Origin: an uncultured Pelagibacteraceae bacterium
GTDB taxonomy: Bacteria; Pseudomonadota; Alphaproteobacteria; Pelagibacterales; Pelagibacteraceae
NCBI GenBank assembly: GCA_902576765.1
Contig: CACGWH010000004.1
Location: 1-64,000, forward strand
Reading direction: 5' to 3'
DNA: 64,000 nt
Within the stretch, counting starts at the first letter, position 1. The number at the start of each line of letters is the position of its first letter. The notes under the pieces are model-generated. The model ran no database searches. It had not been told where the DNA came from and saw only the letters and a list, made by a program, of their open reading frames with translations. Shown piece by piece: positions 21,289 to 31,368 of the stretch. A program made the position numbers and the translations under genes.

Positions 21289-22625
21289 TGTTTAAAAAAA
21301 TTTTAATTGCAAACCGTGGGGAAATTGCAGTCAGAATAATCAGAGCTTGTAAAGAATGGGGAATTTCAACAGTAGCTGTTCATTCAGACGTAGACAGAGA
21401 AAGCATGCATGTAAAATTAGCTGATGAAAGTGTCTGTATAGGTTCTCATCAACCGCAAAATAGTTATCTAAATATTCCAGCTCTATTATCGGCCATCAAT
21501 TTAACTAATGCTGAAGCTGTTCATCCTGGATATGGTTTTTTATCTGAAAATGCAAACTTTGCCAAAATCTTAGAGGAAAATAAAATTAAATTTATTGGTG
21601 CATCATCTAAACATATTGAAATGATGGGTGACAAAATCCAGGCTAAAAAAATTGCTAAAGAAAATGGCTTACCGGTGATCGAGGGTTCAGAAGGTGGTGT
21701 AAAAAATGTTGAGGCAGCTAAAGAACTTTGTAAAAAAATTGGATTTCCTGTCTTGATTAAAGCATCAGGTGGAGGTGGAGGAAAAGGTATGAAAATTGTT
21801 AAAAAACAAGAGGACTTTGAAAATCTTTTTTCAACTGCAAAAACTGAAGCTAAAAAATATTTTGGAAATGATGAAGTGTATATTGAAAAATTTTTTCAAA
21901 ATCCAAGACATATCGAAGTTCAAATATTAGCTGGAAAGAATAGAACTATTCACATGCATGAAAGAGACTGTTCTGTCCAAAGAAGACATCAAAAATTAAT
22001 TGAAGAAACTCCAAGCCCTGTTTTAAATGATGAAATTAGAAAAGATCTTTTTGAAAAGACCGTTAATATGGTACGCAAGATAGGTTATGAAGGTGCTGGA
22101 ACTGTAGAATTTATATATGAAGATGGAAAGTTTTACTTTTTAGAAATGAATACAAGAGTTCAAGTTGAACATCCTGTATCTGAAATGGTTACAGGTATCG
22201 ATATTATAAAAGAACAAATTTGGATAGCTTTTTCAGGAGAAACTGCCTTAAAACAATCTGACATAAATCCAAGGGGTCACGCAATAGAATGTAGAATAAA
22301 TGCTGAGGACCCAAGTAAAAATTTTCAACCTTCGCCTGGAACCATTGGAATGTGTCATCAACCATCAGGGTTTAGAACAAGAGTAGATGGAGCTATATTT
22401 CAAGGTTATAAAGTAACTCCTTATTATGATAGTATGATTTGTAAACTTATTTGCCATGGAAGAAATAGATTAGAAGCTATACAAAGAATGAATAGATCTT
22501 TAGATGAATTTGTAATCGAAGGGATTACTACTACTATTCCATTACATAAAAGATTGTTAAATCATAAGAAATTTATAAATTCAGATTATAACGTAAGTTG
22601 GCTGGATAATGAGAAAATAATCTAA
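21288..22625 (+). CDS. accC: Biotin carboxylase subunit of acetyl-CoA carboxylase
   Basis: 445 aa; KILIANRGEIAVRIIRA, HPGYGFLSENA, GGGGKGMKIV, EMNTRVQVEHPVSEMVTG. Confidence 0.98.
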   Translation: MFKKILIANRGEIAVRIIRACKEWGISTVAVHSDVDRESMHVKLADESVCIGSHQPQNSYLNIPALLSAINLTNAEAVHPGYGFLSENANFAKILEENKIKFIGASSKHIEMMGDKIQAKKIAKENGLPVIEGSEGGVKNVEAAKELCKKIGFPVLIKASGGGGGKGMKIVKKQEDFENLFSTAKTEAKKYFGNDEVYIEKFFQNPRHIEVQILAGKNRTIHMHERDCSVQRRHQKLIEETPSPVLNDEIRKDLFEKTVNMVRKIGYEGAGTVEFIYEDGKFYFLEMNTRVQVEHPVSEMVTGIDIIKEQIWIAFSGETALKQSDINPRGHAIECRINAEDPSKNFQPSPGTIGMCHQPSGFRTRVDGAIFQGYKVTPYYDSMICKLICHGRNRLEAIQRMNRSLDEFVIEGITTTIPLHKRLLNHKKFINSDYNVSWLDNEKII

Positions 22626-23029
22626 TAACAATCTACTAGCCAAATATCATACACTGGATGATCAAATGGCGCTATAGATGGACTAGACGAAAACATCCAA
22701 CCATTAAAAACAAAAACATCGTCATTACCTTTTTTTGTTATATCTTTAACCTGTATGTAAGCTGTTATTTCTGGATTATCATCAAATTCTGAATTTTTAC
22801 ATTTCATACTTTTAATTAAAAGATCTTTATGTTTTGTTTCCTCTCCATTTTTAAGTTTTAACAATATATTTTTTGAACTAATTTTGTCCAAAACTTGAAT
22901 ATTTGTAAATTTTCCCTCTAATTTATTTTCTGAATTTGAATTTAAACAAAAAAATAAAAATTGTATTAATATTAAAAAAAAAATATAAAATTTATTTTTT
23001 CCAAGTCTTATATTTTTTCTTAATAGCAT
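22622..23029 (-). CDS. DUF2155 domain-containing protein
   Basis: 135 aa; NGWMFSSSPSIAPFDHPVYDIWLVDCY; signal-like N-terminus; placement near accBC/NDUFA12 typical of alphaproteobacteria. Confidence 0.8.
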   Translation of the reverse strand: MLLRKNIRLGKNKFYIFFLILIQFLFFCLNSNSENKLEGKFTNIQVLDKISSKNILLKLKNGEETKHKDLLIKSMKCKNSEFDDNPEITAYIQVKDITKKGNDDVFVFNGWMFSSSPSIAPFDHPVYDIWLVDCY

Positions 23030-23354
23030 TTTTATTCTTATTAGGATAATAAGCCGAGGCTGTTCCAGTTAAATTTGGTTTGTGTGGTTTTTGCCAATCA
23101 TATTTTGTTAGATTGTGATTATTTTCTATCTTGTTTGACGTAAAATGTATCCATGAATACCATTCAACAGGTATTTTTGATGCATCAATTTCATCAAAAT
23201 ATATTACCCACCTTTTTCCTTTTTTACTCTCATAATATTTATTTCCAAATTCGTCTTTTCCAATAAATTTTCCAAAAAAAATTGTATATAATTTTGTTCC
23301 AAATGTTTCTTGATTCCACCAGGTAAAAATTTTCTTTATAAGTGTCAACATCAA
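22992..23354 (-). CDS. NDUFA12 (B17.2)-family NADH:ubiquinone oxidoreductase-associated protein
   Basis: 120 aa; FGKFIGKDEFGNKYYESKKGKRWVIY...PVEWYSWIH...WQKPHKPNLTGTASAY. Confidence 0.88.
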   Translation of the reverse strand: MMLTLIKKIFTWWNQETFGTKLYTIFFGKFIGKDEFGNKYYESKKGKRWVIYFDEIDASKIPVEWYSWIHFTSNKIENNHNLTKYDWQKPHKPNLTGTASAYYPNKNKNAIKKKYKTWKK

Positions 23355-23424
23355 AAATTAATAAAGTTTCAATTCAAAATTGTATAATTTAAATTAGACT
23401 ATAATTTGAATTTGTATATAAATA

Positions 23425-23444
23425 ATTTGAATCATTATTCAAAT
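23425..23444. repeat. Perfect inverted repeat ATTTGAAT-CATT-ATTCAAAT
   Basis: 8-bp arms, 4-nt spacer, 25 bp upstream of the 23470 start. Confidence 0.4.
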
Positions 23445-23469
23445 AAATTTAGAAAATAATTGAGGTAAA

Positions 23470-24294
23470 ATGTCAAAATATTTAGTTGAAACATATTATA
23501 CGTGTACATTTAAAGTAAACCATTACTTAGATGATATTAATGAAACAGAGCTCAAAAATCTTGAAAAAAGAGATGATGGCAAATTCGAGGTTCTCGATGT
23601 AAAACTTGATAATAGGAAAACGAAAAATTTAGATCCTAAGAATAATAAAATTGTTGAGAACAAAAAAGTAGATGTTGTAAATAATTTTACACAAAAAAAT
23701 TCAAATAATTTAGAAAATATTATTAAAACAAGCAAAAATACTTCTGAAAATAATGGAAAACGATTTAGTATGCCAGATAGAAGAAAAGGTTACATACAAA
23801 AAGCTACTATTGGTGATCACAAGGTTTATTTACATACAGGAGAATATGAAGATGGAAAGATTGGTGAGATTTTTATTGATACTAGTAAAGAAGGAGAATT
23901 AGTAAAAGCTTTGATGAATAATTTTGCAATTGCTGTTTCTCTAGGACTTCAATATGGAGTTCCTCTAGATGAATTTATAAATGCATTCGTAGGTACAAAA
24001 TTTGAACCTTCAGGTAAAGTTTATGGAAATGATAGAATTTTGAGTGCATCCTCAATATTAGATTACATTTTTAGAGAATTAGCTATTTCTTATCAAAATA
24101 GAGAAGATTTAGCTCATACTCCAGCAATTGGAAATTCAGAGAACTTTAATACTGATGATCAAAGCTTAGAAGATCAAAATCAACTATTAAAGATTGTCAA
24201 AGATATAACAAGCAAAGGTTTTGTCAGAAATAACTATAAAAAAAATCTTGTTGATTTATCAGATGTAAAAATAAATCTTAAAGGAAAAAAATAG
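23470..24294 (+). CDS. Stand-alone protein resembling the C-terminal domain of B12-dependent (class II) ribonucleotide reductase NrdJ
   Basis: 274 aa; [77 protein letters not shown]...[21 protein letters not shown] resembles the NrdJ C-terminal segment. Confidence 0.75.
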   Translation: MSKYLVETYYTCTFKVNHYLDDINETELKNLEKRDDGKFEVLDVKLDNRKTKNLDPKNNKIVENKKVDVVNNFTQKNSNNLENIIKTSKNTSENNGKRFSMPDRRKGYIQKATIGDHKVYLHTGEYEDGKIGEIFIDTSKEGELVKALMNNFAIAVSLGLQYGVPLDEFINAFVGTKFEPSGKVYGNDRILSASSILDYIFRELAISYQNREDLAHTPAIGNSENFNTDDQSLEDQNQLLKIVKDITSKGFVRNNYKKNLVDLSDVKINLKGKK

Positions 24295-24295
24295 A

Positions 24296-26080
24296 TTATT
24301 TTTTTAATTTCAAAGACAAACTGAGTTCTTTTAATTGATTTTCATCAATCTTGGATGGTGCATTCATCATAAGATCTTGTGCATTTTGATTCATCGGAAA
24401 CATTGTAATTTCTCTAATATTTTTTTCACCTGCCAACAACATTACAATTCTGTCAATCCCTGGGGCAATTCCTCCATGAGGTGGTGCTCCATAACTTAGA
24501 GCATTTATCATACCACTAAACTTTTCATCAACTTGTTGCTTTTCATAACCTGCTATTGAAAAAAGTTTATACATTAATTCTGGAATATGATTTCTAATAG
24601 CTCCAGAAGAAAGTTCTATACCATTACATACAATATCATATTGATATGCTAAAATATTTAAAGGTTTTTCAAAATTTATCTTTTCTATATCTCCTTGGGG
24701 CATAGAGAAAGGATTATGACTAAATTCAATTTTATTTGTTTGTTCGTTTCTCTCAAACATCGGGTAATCAATAATCCAACAAAAAGCAAAAATATTTTCG
24801 TCTATTAATTCTAAATCTTTAGCAATTTTATCTCTAGCTAAAGCAGTAATTTTTTCTAATTCTTTTTGAGTGTTACAAGACAGAAAAATACTGTCACCTA
24901 TTTTTGCTCCAGTTTTTTTCATTATTTCCTCTAAAGCATCTTTAGAAAAAAACTTACCTATTGGACCCTTGGCCTGAATTTCTTTTTCCTTCTCAATTGT
25001 AAAATAAGCTAAGCCAGAAAATCCTTGTTCTTTTGCCCATTTATCTATGTTATCAAAGAAGCTTCTTGGTTTATCCTTAGTATTTTTTGTAACAATACAT
25101 CTTGCTTTAGAACCTTTATTCACAAGTTTTTTAAATATCTCAAAGGAAACATCATTTCTTGTAAAAATTTCAGTAATGTCATTTATTATCAATGGATTTC
25201 TCAAATCAGGTTTATCAGTTCCATATTTAATTAAAGCCTCTGAATATGAAATTTTTGGAAATTTTTCATACATAAGTTTTTTGTTGGAAAATTTTTTAAA
25301 AGTATTTATTAATAATTTTTCAACAACATTAAAAATATCATTTTGTTCAACAAATGACATTTCTAAATCAAGTTGATAAAACTCTCCTGGACTCCGATCT
25401 GCTCTAGCGTCCTCATCTCTAAAACATGGTGCAATTTGAAAATATTTATCAAATCCAGAAACCATTATAAGTTGTTTGAATTGTTGTGGAGCTTGTGGGA
25501 GAGCGTAAAATTTTCCTGGGTTCAATCTACTTGGAACTAAAAAATCTCGAGCGCCTTCTGGACTAGATGATGTCAATATCGGCGTTTGAAATTCAAGAAA
25601 ACCATAACTGTTCATTTCATTTCTGATGAATGAAATTACTTTTGATCTCAAAATTATATTCTCATGAATTTTTTTTCTTCTCAAATCTAAAAATCTATAT
25701 TTTAATCTAATTTCTTCAGAATATTCTTGATCACTAAAGACGGGCATTGGCAATTCTTTACATGAACCAAGAACTTCAAATTTTTTTATCTTCACTTCTA
25801 TTTCACCTGTCTCGATTTCTATATTTATTGTTTCTTTAGATCTATTAACTACAACGCCCTCTATTTTTACTACTGTTTCAAGTTGTATTTTTTCTAATGA
25901 GGAAAAATTTGAATTATCTTTATCTATTATACATTGAGTAATTCCATAGTTATCCCGTAAATCAATAAATAATAAATTTCCATGATCTCTTTTTTTGTTT
26001 ATCCATCCTGAGAGTAATACTGTGCTACCCACATCTTCTTTTCTTAGATTGGTACAGTTGTGACTTCTATATTTATTCAA
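24296..26080 (-). CDS. aspS: Aspartyl-tRNA synthetase
   Basis: 594 aa; GWINKKRDHGNLLFIDLRDNYGITQ, PQAPQQFKQLIMVSGFDKYFQIAPCFRDED, YGAPPHGGIAPGIDRIVMLL. Confidence 0.97.
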   Translation of the reverse strand: MNKYRSHNCTNLRKEDVGSTVLLSGWINKKRDHGNLLFIDLRDNYGITQCIIDKDNSNFSSLEKIQLETVVKIEGVVVNRSKETINIEIETGEIEVKIKKFEVLGSCKELPMPVFSDQEYSEEIRLKYRFLDLRRKKIHENIILRSKVISFIRNEMNSYGFLEFQTPILTSSSPEGARDFLVPSRLNPGKFYALPQAPQQFKQLIMVSGFDKYFQIAPCFRDEDARADRSPGEFYQLDLEMSFVEQNDIFNVVEKLLINTFKKFSNKKLMYEKFPKISYSEALIKYGTDKPDLRNPLIINDITEIFTRNDVSFEIFKKLVNKGSKARCIVTKNTKDKPRSFFDNIDKWAKEQGFSGLAYFTIEKEKEIQAKGPIGKFFSKDALEEIMKKTGAKIGDSIFLSCNTQKELEKITALARDKIAKDLELIDENIFAFCWIIDYPMFERNEQTNKIEFSHNPFSMPQGDIEKINFEKPLNILAYQYDIVCNGIELSSGAIRNHIPELMYKLFSIAGYEKQQVDEKFSGMINALSYGAPPHGGIAPGIDRIVMLLAGEKNIREITMFPMNQNAQDLMMNAPSKIDENQLKELSLSLKLKK

Positions 26081-26755
26081 TTATTCTCCTAAAGCTTCTT
26101 TTATAATCTTTAAATCAATAGATTTTTTTTTTTTTAAACTTATTTCATCAATTTTATATATAAATTCATGAATTTTGCTATATGATCTGTCTATTCTTTT
26201 CATAATAAAATTAATCAAGTTTTTCTCAATTAAAATTTGTTTATCCGATAAATTTTTTAATATTAAAGCATAAATTAATTCATCATCAGGTTTTTCAATA
26301 TTTTGCAAAAGAAAATTTTTTGCTCTTGATCTTAAATCATCTAATTTAAAATTTAAATCAACTATTGGCTTTCTTGAAGTAACGATTAAATACTTGTTAT
26401 CTTGATCAATTATATTTAACAACGAATAAACTAAATTTTCATCTATATCACTTGTTAAATTCTCTAAGATTATATTTTGATGAATTTTAATTTCATTCAA
26501 ATCTTTATTATTTAGTAAATTGGAATCTATTTTTATTCCATTAAATTTTTTTAAAAAAATGTCAATTAAATGTGTCTTGCCTGAAAAAGGTTCACCACTT
26601 ATATTCAAAAAATTTTTATTCCATTTAGGCCATCTATTTAACAAAAAAAGAATATGTTCATTACTTTTGGAAATATAAAAATCTTCATATTTAAAATTTT
26701 GATCATAATCAAATTTAATAATTTTTTGATTTAATTCTTTCATTTTAATAACCAA
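26081..26755 (-). CDS. hda: DnaA-homologous Hda-family protein
   Basis: 224 aa; short DnaA-like AAA core (SGEPFSGKTHLIDIF, SRKPIVDLNFKLDDLRSR) without a DNA-binding domain IV. Confidence 0.75.
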   Translation of the reverse strand: MVIKMKELNQKIIKFDYDQNFKYEDFYISKSNEHILFLLNRWPKWNKNFLNISGEPFSGKTHLIDIFLKKFNGIKIDSNLLNNKDLNEIKIHQNIILENLTSDIDENLVYSLLNIIDQDNKYLIVTSRKPIVDLNFKLDDLRSRAKNFLLQNIEKPDDELIYALILKNLSDKQILIEKNLINFIMKRIDRSYSKIHEFIYKIDEISLKKKKSIDLKIIKEALGE

Positions 26756-27819
26756 ATATTATTTTGTGTATCAAATTTATAATTATTTTCATTCATGGTT
26801 TTAAGAAAGATGTCTGGTGTACCATTAAAAATAATTTGATAATAAGTAAAATCTTTATCAAATTTTTTGATAAAAAAATCATATATAAGTTCTATATCAG
26901 TCATTTTTTTTTCAAAATTAGAAATTTTCAAATTATCATTATTTGAAACTTTAATACTTAATGGTAATTTTATTGACGTATTAATTTGATTAGAAATTTT
27001 CCAATAATCTTCGTAAATTATTTTCAATTGATCAATCATTTCAGTTATTTGAACTTCATTATTAATATCTAAATCTAAAAACGTCTGATTTTTAATTGTA
27101 ATATTATTTTGAATATTCATTTTAGATAAAACTCTAGCTTCATTTTTTCCTGTAAATATTAATGAAATAATCGAATCTTGTAGATTATATTTACTAATTA
27201 TTTCCTTAAAATCATATCCTTCAATTATTTCAAATTTATCTTTAATAAGGTTTATATCTTCTAAATCTTCTGTTGGTAAAATATACTCAATTAAATGAAA
27301 ATCTTTAATATCATTATTCCATATTTCAAAAATTTTATTATTTGAAAAAATTAACAATTGTTTTTTTTCTTCATCAATTATTACGGGTATAAATAAAACT
27401 TTTTTTTTTTGTGGATTGGATGGAAAAATATTATTTCTTTCCAAAAAATTAAAAATTTTCTTTCTATTAAAAGAAACACCTAATTTAACGTAATAAATTT
27501 CGTTTATGAATTGTTCCTCTTTTATTGAAAATGACTCAATCATTCCTTTTATTTCGTTTAACTTGATTTTTTTAATACGTTTTTGGTCTTCAGAATTTAA
27601 TATTAATTTGATTAAATTTTGATAAGCTTTTTTAAAACCTTCGTCTATAACTTCATTTTTATTAAAATTCATCTCAAATGGTTGTGAAATATCGATGTTA
27701 TCTATGTCAAAAGCTTTTGCATTACATTTAACTGTGGAAAAAAAAAATATATTTAGAGATAGAAATAAAAAAAAAATATATAAGATTTTTGAATGAATAT
27801 TTAAAATATTTCTTTTCAT
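26740..27819 (-). CDS. DUF2066-like exported protein
   Basis: 359 aa with signal peptide; FKKAYQNLIKLIL...VKLGVSFNRKKIFNFLERNNI; adjacent to hda and purM. Confidence 0.65.
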   Translation of the reverse strand: MKRNILNIHSKILYIFFLFLSLNIFFFSTVKCNAKAFDIDNIDISQPFEMNFNKNEVIDEGFKKAYQNLIKLILNSEDQKRIKKIKLNEIKGMIESFSIKEEQFINEIYYVKLGVSFNRKKIFNFLERNNIFPSNPQKKKVLFIPVIIDEEKKQLLIFSNNKIFEIWNNDIKDFHLIEYILPTEDLEDINLIKDKFEIIEGYDFKEIISKYNLQDSIISLIFTGKNEARVLSKMNIQNNITIKNQTFLDLDINNEVQITEMIDQLKIIYEDYWKISNQINTSIKLPLSIKVSNNDNLKISNFEKKMTDIELIYDFFIKKFDKDFTYYQIIFNGTPDIFLKTMNENNYKFDTQNNIWLLK

Positions 27820-27831
27820 GCCTTATAATAA

Positions 27832-28863
27832 ATGAATAAAAAAGTATTTACATATAAAAAAAGCGGCGTCGATATAGCGGCTGCAGATAAATTTGTTGCC
27901 TTCATTTCGAAAATATCAGCAAAAAAAAGAGGCAAAAAAAAGTTAAATAATAATATCGGTAATTTTGGATCCATTAGTGATATTCCAAAAAATATTAAAA
28001 ATCCAAAAATTGTAGCGTGTACTGATGGTGTGGGTACAAAAATTGAAATTGCAAATATGATTAAAAAATATGATACGGTTGGTATTGATCTTGTGGCGAT
28101 GAGTGTTAACGATTTGATTGTACAAGGAGCAAAACCTCTTTTGTTTTTAGATTATATATCAATCAATAAAATTGATTTATCAAAATTAAAATCAATAGTT
28201 AAAGGTATTTTGAAAGGTTGTAAATTGGCAGGTTGTGAATTGGTTGGAGGAGAAACTGCTGAAATGCCAGGTACATATGAAAGTGGTAAATTTGATATTG
28301 CGGGTTTTGCAGTTGGTATTGTTGAAAAAAAAAAAATTTTATCAAAAAATAAAATTAAAAAAGGTAACATTATCTTAGCTATACCATCGAGTGGACTACA
28401 TTCTAACGGATACTCTTTGGTAAGAAATATTCTCAAAAAGAAAAGGATTGATTTAAATAAAGATAACTTTTTAAAAAGAGAATTAATAAAACCTACTAAG
28501 ATATACGTAAATGATGTCCTGAAATTAATTTATAAAGATTTAATAAATGGATGTGCAAATATTACTGGTGGTGGTTTAAAGGATAATATTAAAAGAATTA
28601 TCCCAAATAAACTTTGTGCTGAAATAGATTTAAAAAAAATTAATACTTTAGAAATTTTTAGATGGTTGAAAAAAAATAATATTCAGGATGAAGAAATGTT
28701 AAAAACATTCAATTGTGGAGTTGGATTTTGTTTGATAATAAAACAAAAAAATTTTAATGATGTTATAAAAATTTTTCCCAAAAAATATAAGCCTTACATT
28801 ATTGGTAAAATATCTAGTGGATCAAAAAAAATTAAATTGAATAATAAAATTCAATGGCTTTAA
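27832..28863 (+). CDS. purM: Phosphoribosylformylglycinamidine cyclo-ligase
   Basis: 343 aa; YKKSGVDIAAADKFV, CTDGVGTKIEIA, AMSVNDLIVQGAKPLLFLDYI, GGETAEMPG. Confidence 0.97.
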   Translation: MNKKVFTYKKSGVDIAAADKFVAFISKISAKKRGKKKLNNNIGNFGSISDIPKNIKNPKIVACTDGVGTKIEIANMIKKYDTVGIDLVAMSVNDLIVQGAKPLLFLDYISINKIDLSKLKSIVKGILKGCKLAGCELVGGETAEMPGTYESGKFDIAGFAVGIVEKKKILSKNKIKKGNIILAIPSSGLHSNGYSLVRNILKKKRIDLNKDNFLKRELIKPTKIYVNDVLKLIYKDLINGCANITGGGLKDNIKRIIPNKLCAEIDLKKINTLEIFRWLKKNNIQDEEMLKTFNCGVGFCLIIKQKNFNDVIKIFPKKYKPYIIGKISSGSKKIKLNNKIQWL

Positions 28864-29423
28864 AAAAAGTTGATACTGCCGTATTTATTTCTGGGAATGG
28901 AACTAATTTAAAAAATCTTATTAGATTTTCGCTTTCTAAAAAATCTCCTATAAAAATTAAATTTGTGGTATCAAACAATAAAAATGCTAAAGGATTAAGA
29001 TATCCAAAAAAATTCAATATCAATTTTAAAGTTTACAGTTTCATCAATGAATCTAAATCAGAAAATAGAATTCTAAAAGATTTAAAAAATAAAAAAATAA
29101 AATTAATTTGTTTAGCTGGATTTATGAAAGTTTTATCTAAAAGTTTTATAAAAAAATTTGGTTATAAAATATTGAATATTCATCCCTCGTTATTGCCAAA
29201 ATATAAAGGGTTAAATACTCATAAAAGAGTAATAGAAAATAAGGAGAAGTTTAGTGGATGTACAGTCCATTATGTTAATTCTAAATTAGATTCAGGAAAA
29301 ATAATTTTACAAAAAAAAGTCAAAATTAGAAAAAAAGAAAATTATAAAGTTCTTGAAAGAAAAATACAAAAACAAGAACACATCTTATATCCTAAAGCAA
29401 TTATGAAAGTTTTTAGTCCTTAA
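28854..29423 (+). CDS. purN: Phosphoribosylglycinamide formyltransferase
   Basis: 189 aa; FISGNGTNLKNLI, LAGFMKVLS, NIHPSLLPKYKGLNTHKR. Confidence 0.95.
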   Translation: MALKKVDTAVFISGNGTNLKNLIRFSLSKKSPIKIKFVVSNNKNAKGLRYPKKFNINFKVYSFINESKSENRILKDLKNKKIKLICLAGFMKVLSKSFIKKFGYKILNIHPSLLPKYKGLNTHKRVIENKEKFSGCTVHYVNSKLDSGKIILQKKVKIRKKENYKVLERKIQKQEHILYPKAIMKVFSP

Positions 29424-29823
29424 AAAAAAACTCTATTTCTATTTTTGCATTTTCAATACTGTCTGAACCATGCACTGAATTTTTATCTATAGAAATTCCA
29501 TATAATTTTCTTATAGTTCCCTCGGATGCTTCTTTAGGATTAGTTGCACCCATTAATTCTCTATTAGCAAGAATTGCATTTTCTTTTTCCAGCACCATTA
29601 CAACAATTGGTCCAGAAGATAAATATTCACATAAGTCATTATAAAATGGTTTTGTTTCATGCACTTTATAAAACTTTTCAGCTTCTGATTTTTCAATTTG
29701 AATTTTTTTTTCTTTGATTATCTTAAAACCTTTGTTTTTAAAAATTTCTTTAATTTGATTTTCTAAATTTCTTACAACGGCATCGGGTTTTATAATAGAT
29801 AATGTCTGTTCCGTACTATTCAT
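29413..29823 (-). CDS. ndk: Nucleoside diphosphate kinase
   Basis: 136 aa; EQTLSIIKPDAV, ELMGATNPKEA, NSVHGSDSIENA. Confidence 0.96.
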   Translation of the reverse strand: MNSTEQTLSIIKPDAVVRNLENQIKEIFKNKGFKIIKEKKIQIEKSEAEKFYKVHETKPFYNDLCEYLSSGPIVVMVLEKENAILANRELMGATNPKEASEGTIRKLYGISIDKNSVHGSDSIENAKIEIEFFFKD

Positions 29824-31285
29824 AATTATCCTCTATTAATTTATTTAATAATCTAACTCCAAAACCTGTAGCACCTTCTGAATTTAACGCACCTCCGTAT
29901 TTTGAGAAAGCCATTCCTGCAATATCTAAATGAGCCCAAGGGGTTTTGTTTAAAATAAATCTTTGTAAAAACTGTGCTGCAGTAGTAGACCCTGCTCCAC
30001 CTACATAATTTATATTTTGCATATCAGCATTTTTTGAATTCATTAATTTATCATAATTTTTATTTAACGGCATTCTCCAGACTTTTTCGTCAACTTTTTG
30101 TCCTGAGTTAAAAATTTGTTTAGACAAATTATCATCATTTGAAAATAAACCTGCATATTCAGACCCTAATGAAACAATAATAGCACCAGTTAGTGTTGCT
30201 AAATCAATAATAAATTTAGGTTTAAATTTTTTTTCAGTAAAAGTTAGTGCATCTGCTAAAACCAGCCTACCTTCAGCATCAGTATTTAAAACTTCAATTG
30301 TTTTACCACTATAAGATTTTACAATATCCCCTGGTCTTTGAGCATTTCCTCCTGGCATATTTTCTACAAGACCCACTACTCCAATCGCGTTTACCTTTGC
30401 TTTTCTTAAAGCTAGATTTTTCATTAATCCAACTACAACTGCTGATCCTGCCATATCATAAGTCATATCCTCCATAAATTTTGCTGGTTTAAGAGATATA
30501 CCGCCAGTATCAAAACAAACACCCTTACCAACGAATGCTACAGGTTTTTTTTTTGATTTAGAGCCATTCCATTCCATTGTAACTAAATAAGAACCTCTAA
30601 TACTTCCTTGTCCAACTCCTAATAAAGCATTCATGCCCATCTTTTTTAATTTTTTTTGATCATAAATTGTTATTTTCAAACCAAATCTACTCAATTTTTT
30701 AAGTCTTTTAGCATATTCATCAGGATGCAAAACATTACCTGGTTCAGAAACTAAATCTTTTGTGTAATTCAATCCTTCTATTAATGATGAAAATCTTTTG
30801 TCTTTATTAAAATTAATTTGATTTTTTTTAATAAACAGCTCTAATGATAAAGTTTTATTATTTTTTATTGTTTTATATTTATCAAATACGTATGACTTAA
30901 GTTTTAATCCTAATACGAAATCATCGAAAAAGTATTTTGAACCTGATCTTATTTTATTAATATTCTGTTCAAAAAAAGATAATTTATAAAACGAGTTTGA
31001 TTTCGTGTAATTAAAAAATTTGGCACCTTTTTTCTCATTTTCTAAAGGGGATTGATTATTTTTTGTTTTAATCAAAATAATTTTTTGAGATGGATTTAAG
31101 TTAAATGATAAAAATTCTTTATCCTTTAAATCACTTGAATTGAGAGTTTTTTTAATCTGATTTGAAAATTTCCGTACTACGGATTTATCCAAAGCATCAA
31201 TTTTAAAATTTTCATTAGTAAAAAAAACGTAATTTTTTACTATCTTTTCATCATAACTCTTTTTAATGCTTAAATTTATTGACAT
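29816..31285 (-). CDS. pepA: Leucyl aminopeptidase (M17)
   Basis: 489 aa; NTDAEGRLVLADAL, VGKGVCFDTGGISLKP. Confidence 0.96.
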   Translation of the reverse strand: MSINLSIKKSYDEKIVKNYVFFTNENFKIDALDKSVVRKFSNQIKKTLNSSDLKDKEFLSFNLNPSQKIILIKTKNNQSPLENEKKGAKFFNYTKSNSFYKLSFFEQNINKIRSGSKYFFDDFVLGLKLKSYVFDKYKTIKNNKTLSLELFIKKNQINFNKDKRFSSLIEGLNYTKDLVSEPGNVLHPDEYAKRLKKLSRFGLKITIYDQKKLKKMGMNALLGVGQGSIRGSYLVTMEWNGSKSKKKPVAFVGKGVCFDTGGISLKPAKFMEDMTYDMAGSAVVVGLMKNLALRKAKVNAIGVVGLVENMPGGNAQRPGDIVKSYSGKTIEVLNTDAEGRLVLADALTFTEKKFKPKFIIDLATLTGAIIVSLGSEYAGLFSNDDNLSKQIFNSGQKVDEKVWRMPLNKNYDKLMNSKNADMQNINYVGGAGSTTAAQFLQRFILNKTPWAHLDIAGMAFSKYGGALNSEGATGFGVRLLNKLIEDNYE

Positions 31286-31368
31286 TTTTAGTATATATGT
31301 ACTTTAAGTTGTATTTAAATTGTAAACTAAAAGTTGAAAATATATAGTGACTATTTTGTTAAATTTCA

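Noticed and set aside
25047-25376. 109-aa plus-strand ORF inside aspS
   Set aside because: Antisense shadow of aspS coding sequence.
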